Assembly (NCBI GenBank): GCA_001072465.1
Contig: JVKM01000004.1
Location: 1-45,680, forward strand
Source of the DNA: Xylanimonas cellulosilytica
GTDB taxonomy: Bacteria; Actinomycetota; Actinomycetes; Actinomycetales; Actinomycetaceae
Length of the DNA stretch: 45,680 nucleotides
Direction of reading: 5' to 3'
The notes under the pieces were generated by a model that saw only the letters and a list, made by a program, of their open reading frames with translations, did no database searches and was not told the DNA's origin. Each line of letters starts with the position of its first letter. Within the stretch, counting starts at the first letter, position 1. Below are positions 1 to 7,926 of the stretch, piece after piece. The position numbers were made by a program, and so were the translations under genes.

Positions 1-106
1 ACCCAACCCGAAGGACACAAAACGATTACACCACTCCACAGGACTTGACCGCGAATGTGTGTCGTCCGGCCCCGTCATGGCCCGCACGCATCGCAAATCT
101 CTCGCG

Positions 107-172
107 TGAAACCGGCGTCGCCTTTGCGGGCCGGTGAGGTGCGCCAGTTGAAACCGCCGTCGCCTTTGCGGG
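107..172 (+). repeat. Tandem pair of 24-bp words, 42-bp period
   Basis: Two copies of a 24-bp word (107-130 and 149-172) differ at one base (GGC versus GCC near the middle) and start exactly 42 bp apart. The 18 bp between them is not repeated. Read in frame, the period corresponds to 14 codons (KPASPLR then KPPSPLR before a stop). No start codon with a ribosome site is evident, so coding is not supported. Confidence 0.75.
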
Positions 173-338
173 TTTGAAATGGGTGATTTTGGTGCGTTTT
201 TGGGTCGCAGAGGTGTCGTTGGTTTCAACGGTTGCTGTTCAGGGGTGCGCAGTGGCGATGGGGGTTTCATGCTGGCCTGCACCAGTGACTGCAGTGGTAG
301 TGGTGGTTGCTTCCTCGCCACGTCGCCATGTCTGGTGC

Positions 339-497
339 GCGAAAAAGTTCGCCCAGCATGGCCTGAACGCGGGCGTGAGCGCGAAAAAGTTCGCCCAGCG
401 CACGAAAAAAGGCCTAAAACCGGCGGTTTGTGGCGTGCTGGGCGAGTTTTTTCGCGAAAATGCCGGTGGAGGGGTCGTGCTGGGCGAACTTTTTCGC
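339..497. repeat. Symmetric array of four 20-bp words (42-bp spacing)
   Basis: The word GCGAAAAAGTTCGCCCAGCA occurs at 339-358 and 381-400 (last base changed) in direct orientation, and at 436-455 (two changes) and 478-497 (exact) in inverted orientation. Direct copies are 42 bp apart, inverted copies are 42 bp apart, and both mirror pairs share one centre at position 418. Sequence between the words is not conserved. A weak further copy begins at 520, again 42 bp on. The words read as AKKFAQH on either strand. Confidence 0.85.
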
Positions 498-652
498 GGG
501 TGAGCACGAGATGCCCCGTTGCCGGGCGAATTTGGTTGTACCACCGGTGCAGTTGGCGTGCTCTGCAACTACACGTGGGCTCGGCCAGGCTCCGATACCC
601 ACCGACCGCAGCACGGCCCAGGCCGGTCGCGCGTTATTGCCCGAAATGAAGC

Positions 653-680
653 GCCCGCCCACGCATCATGCGGGGCGGGC
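653..680 (-). terminator. GC-rich hairpin, possible terminator of the GNAT gene
   Basis: GCCCGCCC at 653-660 pairs with GGGCGGGC at 673-680, and CGCA/TGCG extends the stem around a TCA loop with one bulged A. It lies about 110 nt beyond the stop of the leftward acetyltransferase gene. There is no U-tract, as is common for high-GC actinobacterial terminators. Confidence 0.5.
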
Positions 681-792
681 GGCAAGGCAGAGACTGCGTG
701 GAGCCCAAGCGCTGCACGCAACGTGCGGAAGGTAAGTAGCTGCAAGCACTGCAAACAACACTACGGCCGCAAGCAATGCAAGCGTCGCGTGC

Positions 793-1248
793 TCACTTCT
801 TCTCGAGCGTCACTCGGTACACGTTGGTCTCGCGCAGCTGGAAGCCGGCGCGCTGGTAGAGGCGGTTCGCGGCCTCGCGCGAGGGGCGCGAGGTGAGGTC
901 GACGGTACGGGCGCCGATCTTCTGGGCGTGCTCGATCGCGGCGACCACGAGGGACTGACCGGCACCCTGACCGCGGGCGGCCTCGTCGACGACGACGTCC
1001 TCGACCCACGCGCGCACGCCCGTGGGGATCTCGAAGGTGGCCAGTGACAGCATGCCGAGGATCGGGTGGTTGCCTTCGGCGTCAGCCGTCTCGGAGCGGA
1101 ACACGAAGAAGTGCACGCCGGACTGGGAGAGGAAGCGCTGCACGTCGGCCTCGCTCATGGGGGCGGCGGAACGGGAGAGCTGGGGGATCAGGCGCCCCAT
1201 GGCCTCGTGGATTTCGGGCGTGGCGGCGGTGATAAGTTCGACGGTCAT
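793..1248 (-). CDS. GNAT family N-acetyltransferase
   Basis: A 151-residue protein of the GNAT fold, predicted to transfer an acetyl group from acetyl-CoA to an amine; the substrate cannot be told from sequence. Motif A, the pyrophosphate-binding loop, is visible as RGQGAG at residues 92-97, after a typical beta strand ending in VVVDEAA. A later segment with an asparagine, ANRLYQRAGF, matches the conserved C-terminal part (motif B). The size is normal for a single-domain GNAT. The ATG is preceded by AGGAG at good spacing. The gene lies downstream of the RlmC-like gene on the same strand, but a TACAAT -10 box and a terminator-like hairpin lie between them, so it probably has its own promoter. 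A 12-bp palindrome covers the predicted mRNA start. Confidence 0.9.
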   Translation of the reverse strand: MTVELITAATPEIHEAMGRLIPQLSRSAAPMSEADVQRFLSQSGVHFFVFRSETADAEGNHPILGMLSLATFEIPTGVRAWVEDVVVDEAARGQGAGQSLVVAAIEHAQKIGARTVDLTSRPSREAANRLYQRAGFQLRETNVYRVTLEKK

Positions 1249-1254
1249 GTTTCT

Positions 1255-1276
1255 CCTAACGTTAGGTCCAATTGTA
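1255..1276 (-). promoter_or_regulatory. -10 box and palindromic operator of the GNAT gene
   Basis: On the minus strand TACAAT (1271-1276) is a strong -10 match. The perfect 12-bp palindrome CCTAACGTTAGG (1255-1266) lies at about -2 to +10 of the expected transcript and ends in the Shine-Dalgarno AGGAG. A repressor bound here would block initiation. No clear -35 is seen. Confidence 0.5.
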
Positions 1277-1301
1277 GCGGCCCGAGGCCGGGGTGGGCCG
1301 C
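1277..1301 (-). terminator. Hairpin downstream of the RlmC-like gene
   Basis: GCGGCCC (1277-1283) pairs with GGGCCGC (1295-1301). The 11-nt loop carries the recurring word CGAGGCCGGGG, overlapping the stem by one base. It sits 15 nt after the stop of the leftward methyltransferase gene and just before the GNAT -10 box. Confidence 0.5.
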
Positions 1302-1315
1302 GCGATCGGAGCTAC

Positions 1316-2473
1316 TTACGCGCGCTCGAGGAGGAGGGCGACCTCGGCGTGGGTCGTGTGCGGGAACATGTCGAAGATGCGTCCCTCGATGGGGCGCAGC
1401 GTGGGCATGGCCGCCAGGTCCGTGGCGAGCGACGTGGGATTGCACGAGGAGTAGATGACGCGGGGTGCCTCGCACGCGTTCAGGTAGGCTGCCAGGTCGG
1501 CGCCGATGCCTCGACGCGGCGGGTTGACGACGATCACGTCGGGCACAGCCTCGGGAGACTGGGCGCGTGCCCACGTGGTTGCATCGTCCGCGATGAAGGA
1601 GGCGGCAGACCGCGACAGGCCAGCGTGGCGGGCGGCGCTGATGGCCGAGGAGATCGCCCCGGAGGACACTTCGACGCCGGTGACGCGCGGGAATCCGGCG
1701 CGAGCACAGGCGAGGGCGAAGCCGCCGACGCCGCAGTACAGGTCCCACAGGCTCTCGGGCAGCCGCCCATCGGCGAAGGGACGCGAGGCCCACGCGGCGG
1801 CCTGCTCGTACAGGGCGGAGGCGACGGAGGCGTTGGTCTGCGCGAAGGAGCGAGGCCCCAGCTCGAGGCCCTCCACGGACAGGGGCAGGGTGCGGGCGCG
1901 CGTCAGGATGATCTCGTCGGGGCCCTCCACGATGGCCTCGTGCGTGGGGTGAATGTTCGCGGTGACGACGTCGGCGCTGGGCACGAGGTCGCGCAGCAAC
2001 GGCAGCGCCGAGCGAATGTCAGAGACGCGGTCGCGCGTGCGCAGGACGAAGCGGATCATGAGCCGCTCGCCGTCGCCCACGGTGATGAGGATGTTCTTGA
2101 GCTCCCCCCGCTTGGTCGGGACGTCGTAGGGCGTCAGATCGAGGGAGCGGATGAAGCGCTTGAGGCCGGGCGTCGCGCGGTTGATGGCGGGGTGCTGGAT
2201 GGGGCAGCCGGGCAGGTCGATGCCGCGGCGGTCGGGCCCCAGGATGCCCAGGGTGGGGCGGCGGCGGGTTCCTCCGACGACGAGCTTCGCGCTCGTGCGA
2301 AATCCCTTCTCCGGGGACGAGGCCGGGGCCAGCCAGGAGATTTCGCCGGCTCCCGGGACGGGGGAGAGGGTGGCTGCGACGGCCTCGACCTTGCCGGCGA
2401 GCTGGCGCTCGTAGGGCTGGGGGAGGAGGGAGCAGGACCGGCAGGTCCCGGCGTCAAAGTGGTCGCAGCGCAT
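1316..2473 (-). CDS. rlmC: 23S rRNA (uracil-C5)-methyltransferase, RlmC-like
   Basis: A 385-residue TrmA/RlmC/RlmD-family enzyme that makes 5-methyluridine with S-adenosylmethionine. The N-terminus has the iron-sulfur cysteines of this family (C3, C11, C14 in MRCDHFDAGTCRSC, with a fourth in LPGCPIQ). There is a SAM-binding DLYCGVGGFAL, a VVNPPRRG motif IV, and the nucleophilic cysteine in YSSCNPTSL. No N-terminal TRAM domain is present, and the start resembles RlmC (U747 in E. coli numbering) more than RlmD. The frame stays open upstream to 2545. I chose ATG at 2473 because the family begins at MRC, a TACACT box lies six bases before it, and the fucosidase terminator fills the region upstream. 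The exact target uridine is inferred from family resemblance. Confidence 0.88.
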   Translation of the reverse strand: MRCDHFDAGTCRSCSLLPQPYERQLAGKVEAVAATLSPVPGAGEISWLAPASSPEKGFRTSAKLVVGGTRRRPTLGILGPDRRGIDLPGCPIQHPAINRATPGLKRFIRSLDLTPYDVPTKRGELKNILITVGDGERLMIRFVLRTRDRVSDIRSALPLLRDLVPSADVVTANIHPTHEAIVEGPDEIILTRARTLPLSVEGLELGPRSFAQTNASVASALYEQAAAWASRPFADGRLPESLWDLYCGVGGFALACARAGFPRVTGVEVSSGAISSAISAARHAGLSRSAASFIADDATTWARAQSPEAVPDVIVVNPPRRGIGADLAAYLNACEAPRVIYSSCNPTSLATDLAAMPTLRPIEGRIFDMFPHTTHAEVALLLERA

Positions 2474-2479
2474 TGCTCC

Positions 2480-2485
2480 AGTGTA
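2480..2485 (-). promoter_or_regulatory. -10 box giving a leaderless rlmC mRNA
   Basis: On the minus strand TACACT is followed by six bases and then the ATG at 2473, so transcription should begin at or next to the start codon. The intervening GGAGCA could also act as a very short ribosome site. Confidence 0.5.
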
Positions 2486-2487
2486 AG

Positions 2488-2525
2488 TGGGGGCGGGGCG
2501 TACCGTCAGGTACGCCCCGCCCCCA
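2488..2525 (-). terminator. Long perfect hairpin terminator after the fucosidase gene
   Basis: A 17-bp perfect stem (2488-2504 with 2509-2525) around a 4-nt loop lies 27 nt past the fucosidase stop. It is one of the strongest hairpins in the window. It lies within the upstream extension of the RlmC frame, which argues against the longer start of that gene. Confidence 0.9.
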
Positions 2526-2552
2526 TCTGTGGTGGTTAAGCCCACGTGGTGA

Positions 2553-4925
2553 TTAGGCCTTGGCCATGCGCGAGCGGCGGATGAACGCCGTGCCCGCTCC
2601 CGCGGCGATCAGCGCGGCTGCCACAGCGAGCAGCGCGTTGGTGCCGGTGCGTGCCAGGCCGCCCTTGCCGCCCTGCTCGGGGGCGGGCGCCGGGGCAGCG
2701 GAGGGCTGCACGCTCGGAGCGGCGCTCGGGTCCTCGGCGGGTGCCGGCGGTGCGGTGACCGTCAGTGGAGCGGTCGCGGAGACGACCGGCGCGCTGGACT
2801 CGGCGACGACCGTGTGGTCCCCGGCCTCGGTGTTGGCGGGGACAGTCACCTCAGCGGTGAAGTCACCGTTCTCGTCCGTGGTGGCGGTGCCGACCTCGAC
2901 GGGCTCAGAGTGCAGCGTGAGCGTCACGGTGGACTCGGGCGCGAAGCCCGTGCCCCTTACGTTGACGGTCTTGCCGGCCTCGACGGCCGAGGGGTCGACG
3001 ATCATGGCGGGTGTGGAGAGCTTCTCGGCCTTGACGGTGACCGACTTGACGGTCGTGTCCTTGCCGAAGCCCTTGAGGGCGTACGTCGGGTTGTCGTACT
3101 CGAGGGTCACGCGAGCGGTCTGGTTCGGGCCGATCGCGAAGGGGCCGACGCCTTCCTTGAGCTGGTCGACGGTCAGGCCCTTGATGACCTGGCCGGCGAC
3201 GGTGACCTTGTACTTCGCGTAGGTGTCCGTGAAGCCCTCGGTGTCGAAGGCGACGCTCACGCCCGTGGCGACCTTGTCGCCCGAGGTGATGGAGGCCGTG
3301 AAGCTGGTCTCGCCGGTCTTGGGGGTGGGGGCCTTGAACTTTTCGAGGCTGGAGGTGGGGATCGTGGTCGCGTCCGTGCCGATGGTGGTCAGGCCGGTGG
3401 GCACGTAGTTGGGCGCGCCGTTCGTGGTGACCGTGATGACGGGGAGGATCTCGTCGGGCTGCGCGGGCAGCGTGATGACGAGGTTGTTGCCCTCAACCTT
3501 GTAGGTGAGGGGTGCGTCGGAGCCGTCCAGCTTCACCGAGGAGATGTCGTTGGCGCCGGCGCCGCGCAGCGTGATCGTGCCATCGGCGGGCCACTTCTCG
3601 ATGCCCAGGTAGATGTGGGAGTCATCGACCATGGTCTTGCCCCAGGTCTCGATGGGGAAGTGGGTCGGGCGCGAGTTGTTGAGGATGCCGGGGTGAGCGC
3701 GGTTCCAGTCGCCGACGCCCTTGAGGACGGAGGCGTCCCACGGGTCGTAGGAGCCGTCGAACTTCGGGCCGACGTTGAAGAGGAACTGACCGCCCAGGGC
3801 CACGGTCGAGAACATGTTGCCCACGATCTCGGTGGTCTTGGTGCGGGCGCCGCCCGGGGCCTTACGCAACGCCGTCGTGTTGTCGACGTCGATCATGTGG
3901 TCCCAGTCTTCCTCGGAGTAGTCCGGGTAGCCGGTGTCCTTGAACTTGGGAGCAGCGTCGTCCCAGTTGGCGTAGCCCCAGGTCTTGTGGAAGATCGAAA
4001 CGGCCGACTCCCAGGGACCCTGGGTCTGCTCGGACTGCATCTCGTTGTCCCAGCCGACCTCAAAGTCCGCGCGGTCGTTGCCCACGCGGGAGTTGATCAT
4101 GATGTTCGGCTGGAGCTCGTGGGCCCACTGGCGCAGCTGGTCGGACTGCTCAGGGTTCGGCTTGCCCATGTCGTACCAGAGCTCGGCGATCTCGCCGTAC
4201 TTGCCACCGAGGAGTTCCTTGAGCTGCTCATGGATGTAGTCCATGTAGCCCTCTTCGTTCAGCGTGTTGTCGTTACGCCACGGGTTCTCGGGCTGCTTCT
4301 CCCAGTCGATGTTGGAGAAGTAGAGGCCGAACTTGATGCCGACCTGCTTGCAGGCCTGCGACAGCTCGAGGAGCGGGTCGCGGTGCGAGGGCGACTGCTT
4401 CGTGAAGTTGTAGTCGGTCGTGGCCGTGTCCCACATGGCGAAGCCATCGTGGTGCTTGGAGGTGATGAGCAGCATCTTCATGCCGCTGTCCTTGGCCTGC
4501 TGACACCACGCGGTCGCGTCGAAGTTGGGGGCCTCGAAGGTCTGGGCGGTGGCCAGGTACTCATCGCGGGGAATGCCCTGCAGCGGAATGCGGGAGTCCC
4601 AGGTCTGCTGGTGTCCCCACGCCTTGATCTGCTCGGGGTAGCCCACTTCCTGCTTCTGGCCCTTGTACCAGCCGGCGTAGGAGGAGTAGACGCCCCAGTG
4701 GATGAACATGGCGTACTTCATGTCCTGCCACTGCGCGACCTTTGTCTGGTCAGAGGCTGCGACGGCTGCGGGGATCGCGTAGCGCGCGTCGTAGGTGGCC
4801 TGGGTGGTGGGGGTGCCGGACTGGGCACCGTCGGCTGCTGGCGTGTCGGCCAAGGCGGGACCTGCCATTCCTAGTGTCAGTAGGCCGGCAAGGAGGCCGC
4901 CAGCCAGTCGTTTCGTGATGCGCAT
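2553..4925 (-). CDS. Secreted, wall-anchored alpha-L-fucosidase (GH29)
   Basis: A 790-residue exported glycosidase expected to release terminal L-fucose from host glycans. An N-terminal signal peptide ends near ALA (residue 26). The GH29 catalytic domain covers about residues 50-480; FIHWGVYS and ITSKHHDGFAMWDT are family hallmarks. D252 in ELWYDMG matches the position of the GH29 nucleophile. Two beta-rich C-terminal regions follow (about 510-650 and 655-725), the second resembling a bacterial Ig-like module, then a Pro/Ala linker. LARTG (757-761), a hydrophobic helix and an RRSR tail form a sorting signal; LAXTG is the form favoured by class E sortases. ATG at 4925 is preferred over the adjacent TTG because GGAG lies five bases upstream. 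The gene is divergent from dnaK and appears monocistronic. Linkage specificity is unknown. Confidence 0.92.
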   Translation of the reverse strand: MRITKRLAGGLLAGLLTLGMAGPALADTPAADGAQSGTPTTQATYDARYAIPAAVAASDQTKVAQWQDMKYAMFIHWGVYSSYAGWYKGQKQEVGYPEQIKAWGHQQTWDSRIPLQGIPRDEYLATAQTFEAPNFDATAWCQQAKDSGMKMLLITSKHHDGFAMWDTATTDYNFTKQSPSHRDPLLELSQACKQVGIKFGLYFSNIDWEKQPENPWRNDNTLNEEGYMDYIHEQLKELLGGKYGEIAELWYDMGKPNPEQSDQLRQWAHELQPNIMINSRVGNDRADFEVGWDNEMQSEQTQGPWESAVSIFHKTWGYANWDDAAPKFKDTGYPDYSEEDWDHMIDVDNTTALRKAPGGARTKTTEIVGNMFSTVALGGQFLFNVGPKFDGSYDPWDASVLKGVGDWNRAHPGILNNSRPTHFPIETWGKTMVDDSHIYLGIEKWPADGTITLRGAGANDISSVKLDGSDAPLTYKVEGNNLVITLPAQPDEILPVITVTTNGAPNYVPTGLTTIGTDATTIPTSSLEKFKAPTPKTGETSFTASITSGDKVATGVSVAFDTEGFTDTYAKYKVTVAGQVIKGLTVDQLKEGVGPFAIGPNQTARVTLEYDNPTYALKGFGKDTTVKSVTVKAEKLSTPAMIVDPSAVEAGKTVNVRGTGFAPESTVTLTLHSEPVEVGTATTDENGDFTAEVTVPANTEAGDHTVVAESSAPVVSATAPLTVTAPPAPAEDPSAAPSVQPSAAPAPAPEQGGKGGLARTGTNALLAVAAALIAAGAGTAFIRRSRMAKA

Positions 4926-5133
4926 CAAGTCTCCATTGATTGACGGGGCCCTCAGTCGTTGAGAGCGTTACTAGTTTGCCAGAGGAAGGGTGTAGTACGC
5001 CACTTTCGAACTTTGCAATAACTTACGATGGGCTTTCGTCTGACTTACGGACGCTTGACACTATGGAACTTTTGGTAGTGCCAGGCCGTGTTCTGTCTAG
5101 CCAGGTGGGGTGGAATAAAAGTGAGCAAACAAA

Positions 5134-5154
5134 GTTGAGTACATCAGACTCAGG
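5134..5154 (+). promoter_or_regulatory. HspR operator (HAIR), copy 1
   Basis: GTTGAGT-N7-ACTCAGG fits the actinobacterial HAIR consensus CTTGAGT-N7-ACTCAAG with two mismatches. It is the most dnaK-distal of three copies. Confidence 0.85.
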
Positions 5155-5211
5155 TTTTGAGTAGCTCAGTCTTTCGGGTGTCGAGGACGGAATAAAAATC
5201 GACTCTCAAAA

Positions 5212-5232
5212 GTTGAGTACAGCAGACTCAAG
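5212..5232 (+). promoter_or_regulatory. HspR operator (HAIR), copy 2
   Basis: GTTGAGT-N7-ACTCAAG differs from the HAIR consensus only at the first base. It lies 78 bp from copy 1 and 63 bp from copy 3. Confidence 0.9.
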
Positions 5233-5274
5233 TTTGAGAGCTACGGGTTGCGGAATAAAAACCCGGCTCCTAAA

Positions 5275-5295
5275 GTTGAGTACATCAGACTCAAG
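5275..5295 (+). promoter_or_regulatory. HspR operator (HAIR), copy 3
   Basis: GTTGAGT-N7-ACTCAAG has the same half-sites as copy 2 and the same spacer, ACATCAG, as copy 1. It is 104 bp before the dnaK start, so it probably overlaps or lies just after the main promoter. Confidence 0.9.
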
Positions 5296-5398
5296 GATGC
5301 GTCGGGATCCTCCCGGCGCCCACAGCAGACCAGTACAACAGACCAACGCGAGCCGCCCCGCAAGCGGCGACGGCCTCGTGAACGAAAGGACAACAACC

Positions 5399-7234
5399 AT
5401 GGCACGTGCAGTCGGCATCGACCTCGGTACCACCAACTCCGCTATCGCCGTCCTCGAAGGCGGCGAGCCCACCATCATCCCCAACGCCGAAGGCGCCCGC
5501 ACGACCCCCTCGGTCGTCGCCTTCTCCAAGACCGGCGAGGTCCTGGTCGGCGAGATCGCCAAGCGTCAGGCCGTCACCAACGTTGACCGCACCATCTCCT
5601 CCGTCAAGCGCCACATGGGCACCGACTGGACCACGGAGATCGACGGTAAGAAGTACACCGCGCAGGAAATCTCCGCGCGCATCCTCATGAAGCTGAAGGC
5701 TGACGCCGAGGCCTACCTGGGCGAGCCCGTCACCGAGGCCGTCATCACCGTCCCCGCCTACTTCAACGACGCTCAGCGCCAGGCCACCAAGGACGCCGGT
5801 CAGATCGCCGGCCTCAAGGTCGAGCGCATCGTCAACGAGCCCACCGCCGCGGCCCTGGCCTACGGCCTCGAAAAGGGCAAGGAAGACGAGCTCATCCTGG
5901 TCTTCGACCTCGGTGGTGGCACCTTCGACGTGTCCCTCCTCGAGGTGGGCAAGGATGACGACGGCTTCTCCACCATCCAGGTGCGCGCCACCTCCGGCGA
6001 TAACAACCTGGGCGGCGACGACTGGGATCAGCGCATCGTCAACTGGCTGATCGACCAGGTCAAGGCCAAGACCGGCGCCGACCTGTCCAAGGATGCGGTC
6101 GCCCTCCAGCGCCTCAAGGAAGCCGCTGAGCAGGCGAAGAAGGAGCTGTCCTCCGCGACCTCCACGAACATCTCGCTGCAGTACCTGTCCATGACCGCCG
6201 ACGGCCCCATCCACCTGGATGAGTCCCTGACGCGCGCCAAGTTCGAGGAGCTGACCTCCGACCTGCTCGAGCGCACCAAGAAGCCCTTCCGCGATGTCAT
6301 GGCCGAGGCCGGCGTGACCGTCTCCGAGATCGACCACGTTGTGCTCGTCGGCGGCTCCACCCGTATGCCCGCCGTCACCGAGGTCGTCAAGGAGCTGACC
6401 GGCGGCCGCGAGCCCAACAAGGGCGTCAACCCCGATGAGGTCGTCGCCGTGGGCGCCGCCCTGCAGGCCGGCGTCATCCAGGGTGACCGCAAGGACGTCC
6501 TGCTCATCGACGTGACCCCGCTGTCGCTCGGCATCGAGACCAAGGGTGGCGTCATGACCAAGCTCATCGATCGCAACACGGCCATCCCGACCAAGGCCTC
6601 GGAGATCTTCTCCACCGCCGAGGACGGCCAGCCCTCCGTGCTCATCCAGGTCTACCAGGGCGAGCGTGAGTTCGCCCGTGACAACAAGCTGCTCGGCACT
6701 TTCGAGCTCTCCGGCATCGCCCCGGCCCCCCGCGGCGTGCCGCAGATCGAGGTCACCTTCGACATCGACGCGAACGGCATCGTCCACGTCTCCGCGAAGG
6801 ACCGTGGCACCGGCAAGGAGCAGTCGGTGACGATCACCGGCGGTTCCTCCCTGCCCAAGGAAGACATCGACCGCATGGTGCGCGAGGCCGAGGAGCACGC
6901 CGCCGAGGACAAGAAGCGCCGCGAAGAGGCCGACACCCGCAACCAGGCTGAGCAGACCGTCTACGCGACGGAGAAGCTGCTCAAGGACGAGGCCGACAAG
7001 ATCTCCGAGGAGACCCGCGAGGCTGTCCAGAAGGACGTCGACGCCGTCAAGGAAGCCCTCAAGGGTGACGACATCGAGGCCGTGAAGACCGCCATGGCGA
7101 CCCTGTCCGAGTCCGGCATGAAGATCGGCCAGGAGATCTACGCCAAGCAGCAGGCCGACGAGGCCGGCGCCCAGTCCGCGCCCGCGCAGGACGACGTCGT
7201 GGACGCCGAGATCGTTGACGAGGACAACAAGTGA
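5399..7234 (+). CDS. dnaK: Hsp70 chaperone DnaK
   Basis: A 611-residue Hsp70. The N-terminal ATPase begins with [17 protein letters not shown] and contains [17 protein letters not shown], the phosphate loop [14 protein letters not shown] and [12 protein letters not shown]. The substrate-binding domain follows ([15 protein letters not shown]), then a helical lid and an acidic tail ending in [12 protein letters not shown]. The tail is a variant of the usual EEVD-like end. The frame is open further upstream, but ATG at 5399 follows AAAGGA and gives the canonical [12 protein letters not shown] start. It is the first gene of the dnaK-grpE-dnaJ-hspR operon and overlaps grpE by four bases. Three HspR operators upstream indicate repression without stress and release on heat shock. 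Confidence 0.98.
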   Translation: MARAVGIDLGTTNSAIAVLEGGEPTIIPNAEGARTTPSVVAFSKTGEVLVGEIAKRQAVTNVDRTISSVKRHMGTDWTTEIDGKKYTAQEISARILMKLKADAEAYLGEPVTEAVITVPAYFNDAQRQATKDAGQIAGLKVERIVNEPTAAALAYGLEKGKEDELILVFDLGGGTFDVSLLEVGKDDDGFSTIQVRATSGDNNLGGDDWDQRIVNWLIDQVKAKTGADLSKDAVALQRLKEAAEQAKKELSSATSTNISLQYLSMTADGPIHLDESLTRAKFEELTSDLLERTKKPFRDVMAEAGVTVSEIDHVVLVGGSTRMPAVTEVVKELTGGREPNKGVNPDEVVAVGAALQAGVIQGDRKDVLLIDVTPLSLGIETKGGVMTKLIDRNTAIPTKASEIFSTAEDGQPSVLIQVYQGEREFARDNKLLGTFELSGIAPAPRGVPQIEVTFDIDANGIVHVSAKDRGTGKEQSVTITGGSSLPKEDIDRMVREAEEHAAEDKKRREEADTRNQAEQTVYATEKLLKDEADKISEETREAVQKDVDAVKEALKGDDIEAVKTAMATLSESGMKIGQEIYAKQQADEAGAQSAPAQDDVVDAEIVDEDNK

Positions 7235-7887
7235 GCACCGAAGAAACCAACGGTTTCTCGGCGCCCAACGAAGACGCCAACGTCGCCGGGGCCGACTCCT
7301 TCGAGTCGGCCCCGGCCGGCCAGGCGGCCGAGAACAACGAGACCGCACCCGGCGCGGATGACGCTGCCCAGGCCTCGTCCGAGGGTTCGACCGACGACAT
7401 GAGCGCCTTCGAGGAACAGATCGAGGACTCCGACCTCGCCAAGGCCCTCGAGCGCATCGCGAGCGTCGAGGACCAGCTGGCCCGCGCCAATGCGGAGCTG
7501 TACAACCAGGGCCAGGAGTACGCCAACTACGTGCGCCGCTCCAAGGAGGCCATCCCCGGCCACAAGACCGCGGGCCAGGACGAGGTCATCGAGTCGCTCA
7601 TCAGCGTCCTCGACGACATCGCCGCCGCCCGCGCGCACGGCGACCTGGAGGACGGCCCCTTCGCGTCGATCGCCACGAAGCTCGAGGAGACGCTCAAGAC
7701 GCGTTTCGAGCTGGAGCGCTACGGTGCCCCGGGCGACGACTTCGACCCCGCCCTGCATGACGCCCTCATGGCGACCACCAGCCCGGACGTCGACCATCCC
7801 GTCATCGGGCAGGTCCTCACGAGCGGCTACCGCCGTGGCGAACGCGTCGTCCGCGCCGCGAAGGTGCTGGTGAACAACCCTGAATGA
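7231..7887 (+). CDS. grpE: Nucleotide exchange factor GrpE
   Basis: A 218-residue GrpE that releases ADP from DnaK. The first 65 residues are acidic and low in complexity, as is common in actinobacteria. They are followed by a coiled-coil helix (about 70-110, ending [12 protein letters not shown]) and the small beta domain, with [21 protein letters not shown] and a final [18 protein letters not shown] typical of the family. The GTG start lies inside the dnaK stop (GTGA overlap), so translation is coupled. The 39-nt gap to dnaJ contains the dnaJ ribosome site. Confidence 0.96.
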   Translation: MSTEETNGFSAPNEDANVAGADSFESAPAGQAAENNETAPGADDAAQASSEGSTDDMSAFEEQIEDSDLAKALERIASVEDQLARANAELYNQGQEYANYVRRSKEAIPGHKTAGQDEVIESLISVLDDIAAARAHGDLEDGPFASIATKLEETLKTRFELERYGAPGDDFDPALHDALMATTSPDVDHPVIGQVLTSGYRRGERVVRAAKVLVNNPE

Positions 7888-7926
7888 CATCAACACGCTC
7901 GCAACTGAAAGAGAGGTGACACGCGC

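Larger units (their letters stand above)
1..792. other. Gene-free left edge with periodic repeats
   Basis: No reading frame here has both a credible start and a recognisable protein; several frames on both strands are open only because of GC content. The stretch holds a tandem pair of 24-bp words (107-172), a symmetric array of 20-bp words (339-497, with a decayed copy at 520) and a GC-rich hairpin at 653-680. The remainder shows nothing I can name. It may be the intergenic flank of a gene lying left of the window. Confidence 0.6.
4926..5398. promoter_or_regulatory. Divergent regulatory region between the fucosidase gene and dnaK
   Basis: This gene-free region carries three HspR-type inverted repeats, described separately. 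Each is preceded by GGAATAAAA (5112, 5189, 5252), which starts 22-23 bp before the repeat, so the region looks like a unit duplicated three times. TTGACA at 5055-5060 is a good -35 match but lacks a clear -10. The half near the fucosidase gene (4926-5050) is AT-richer, with no clear operator. AAAGGA before the dnaK ATG is the ribosome site. Confidence 0.75.

Noticed and set aside
339-497. CRISPR array at the left edge
   Set aside because: Repeats occur in both orientations, there are only four, spacers are 22-36 bp and differ in kind, and no cas gene is present.
174-662. Short protein genes on both strands in the left-edge repeats
   Set aside because: The frames lack ribosome sites, overlap one another on opposite strands, and owe their peptide repeats (AKKFAQH) to the DNA words. 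They were kept as a rival idea in the findings, not as genes.
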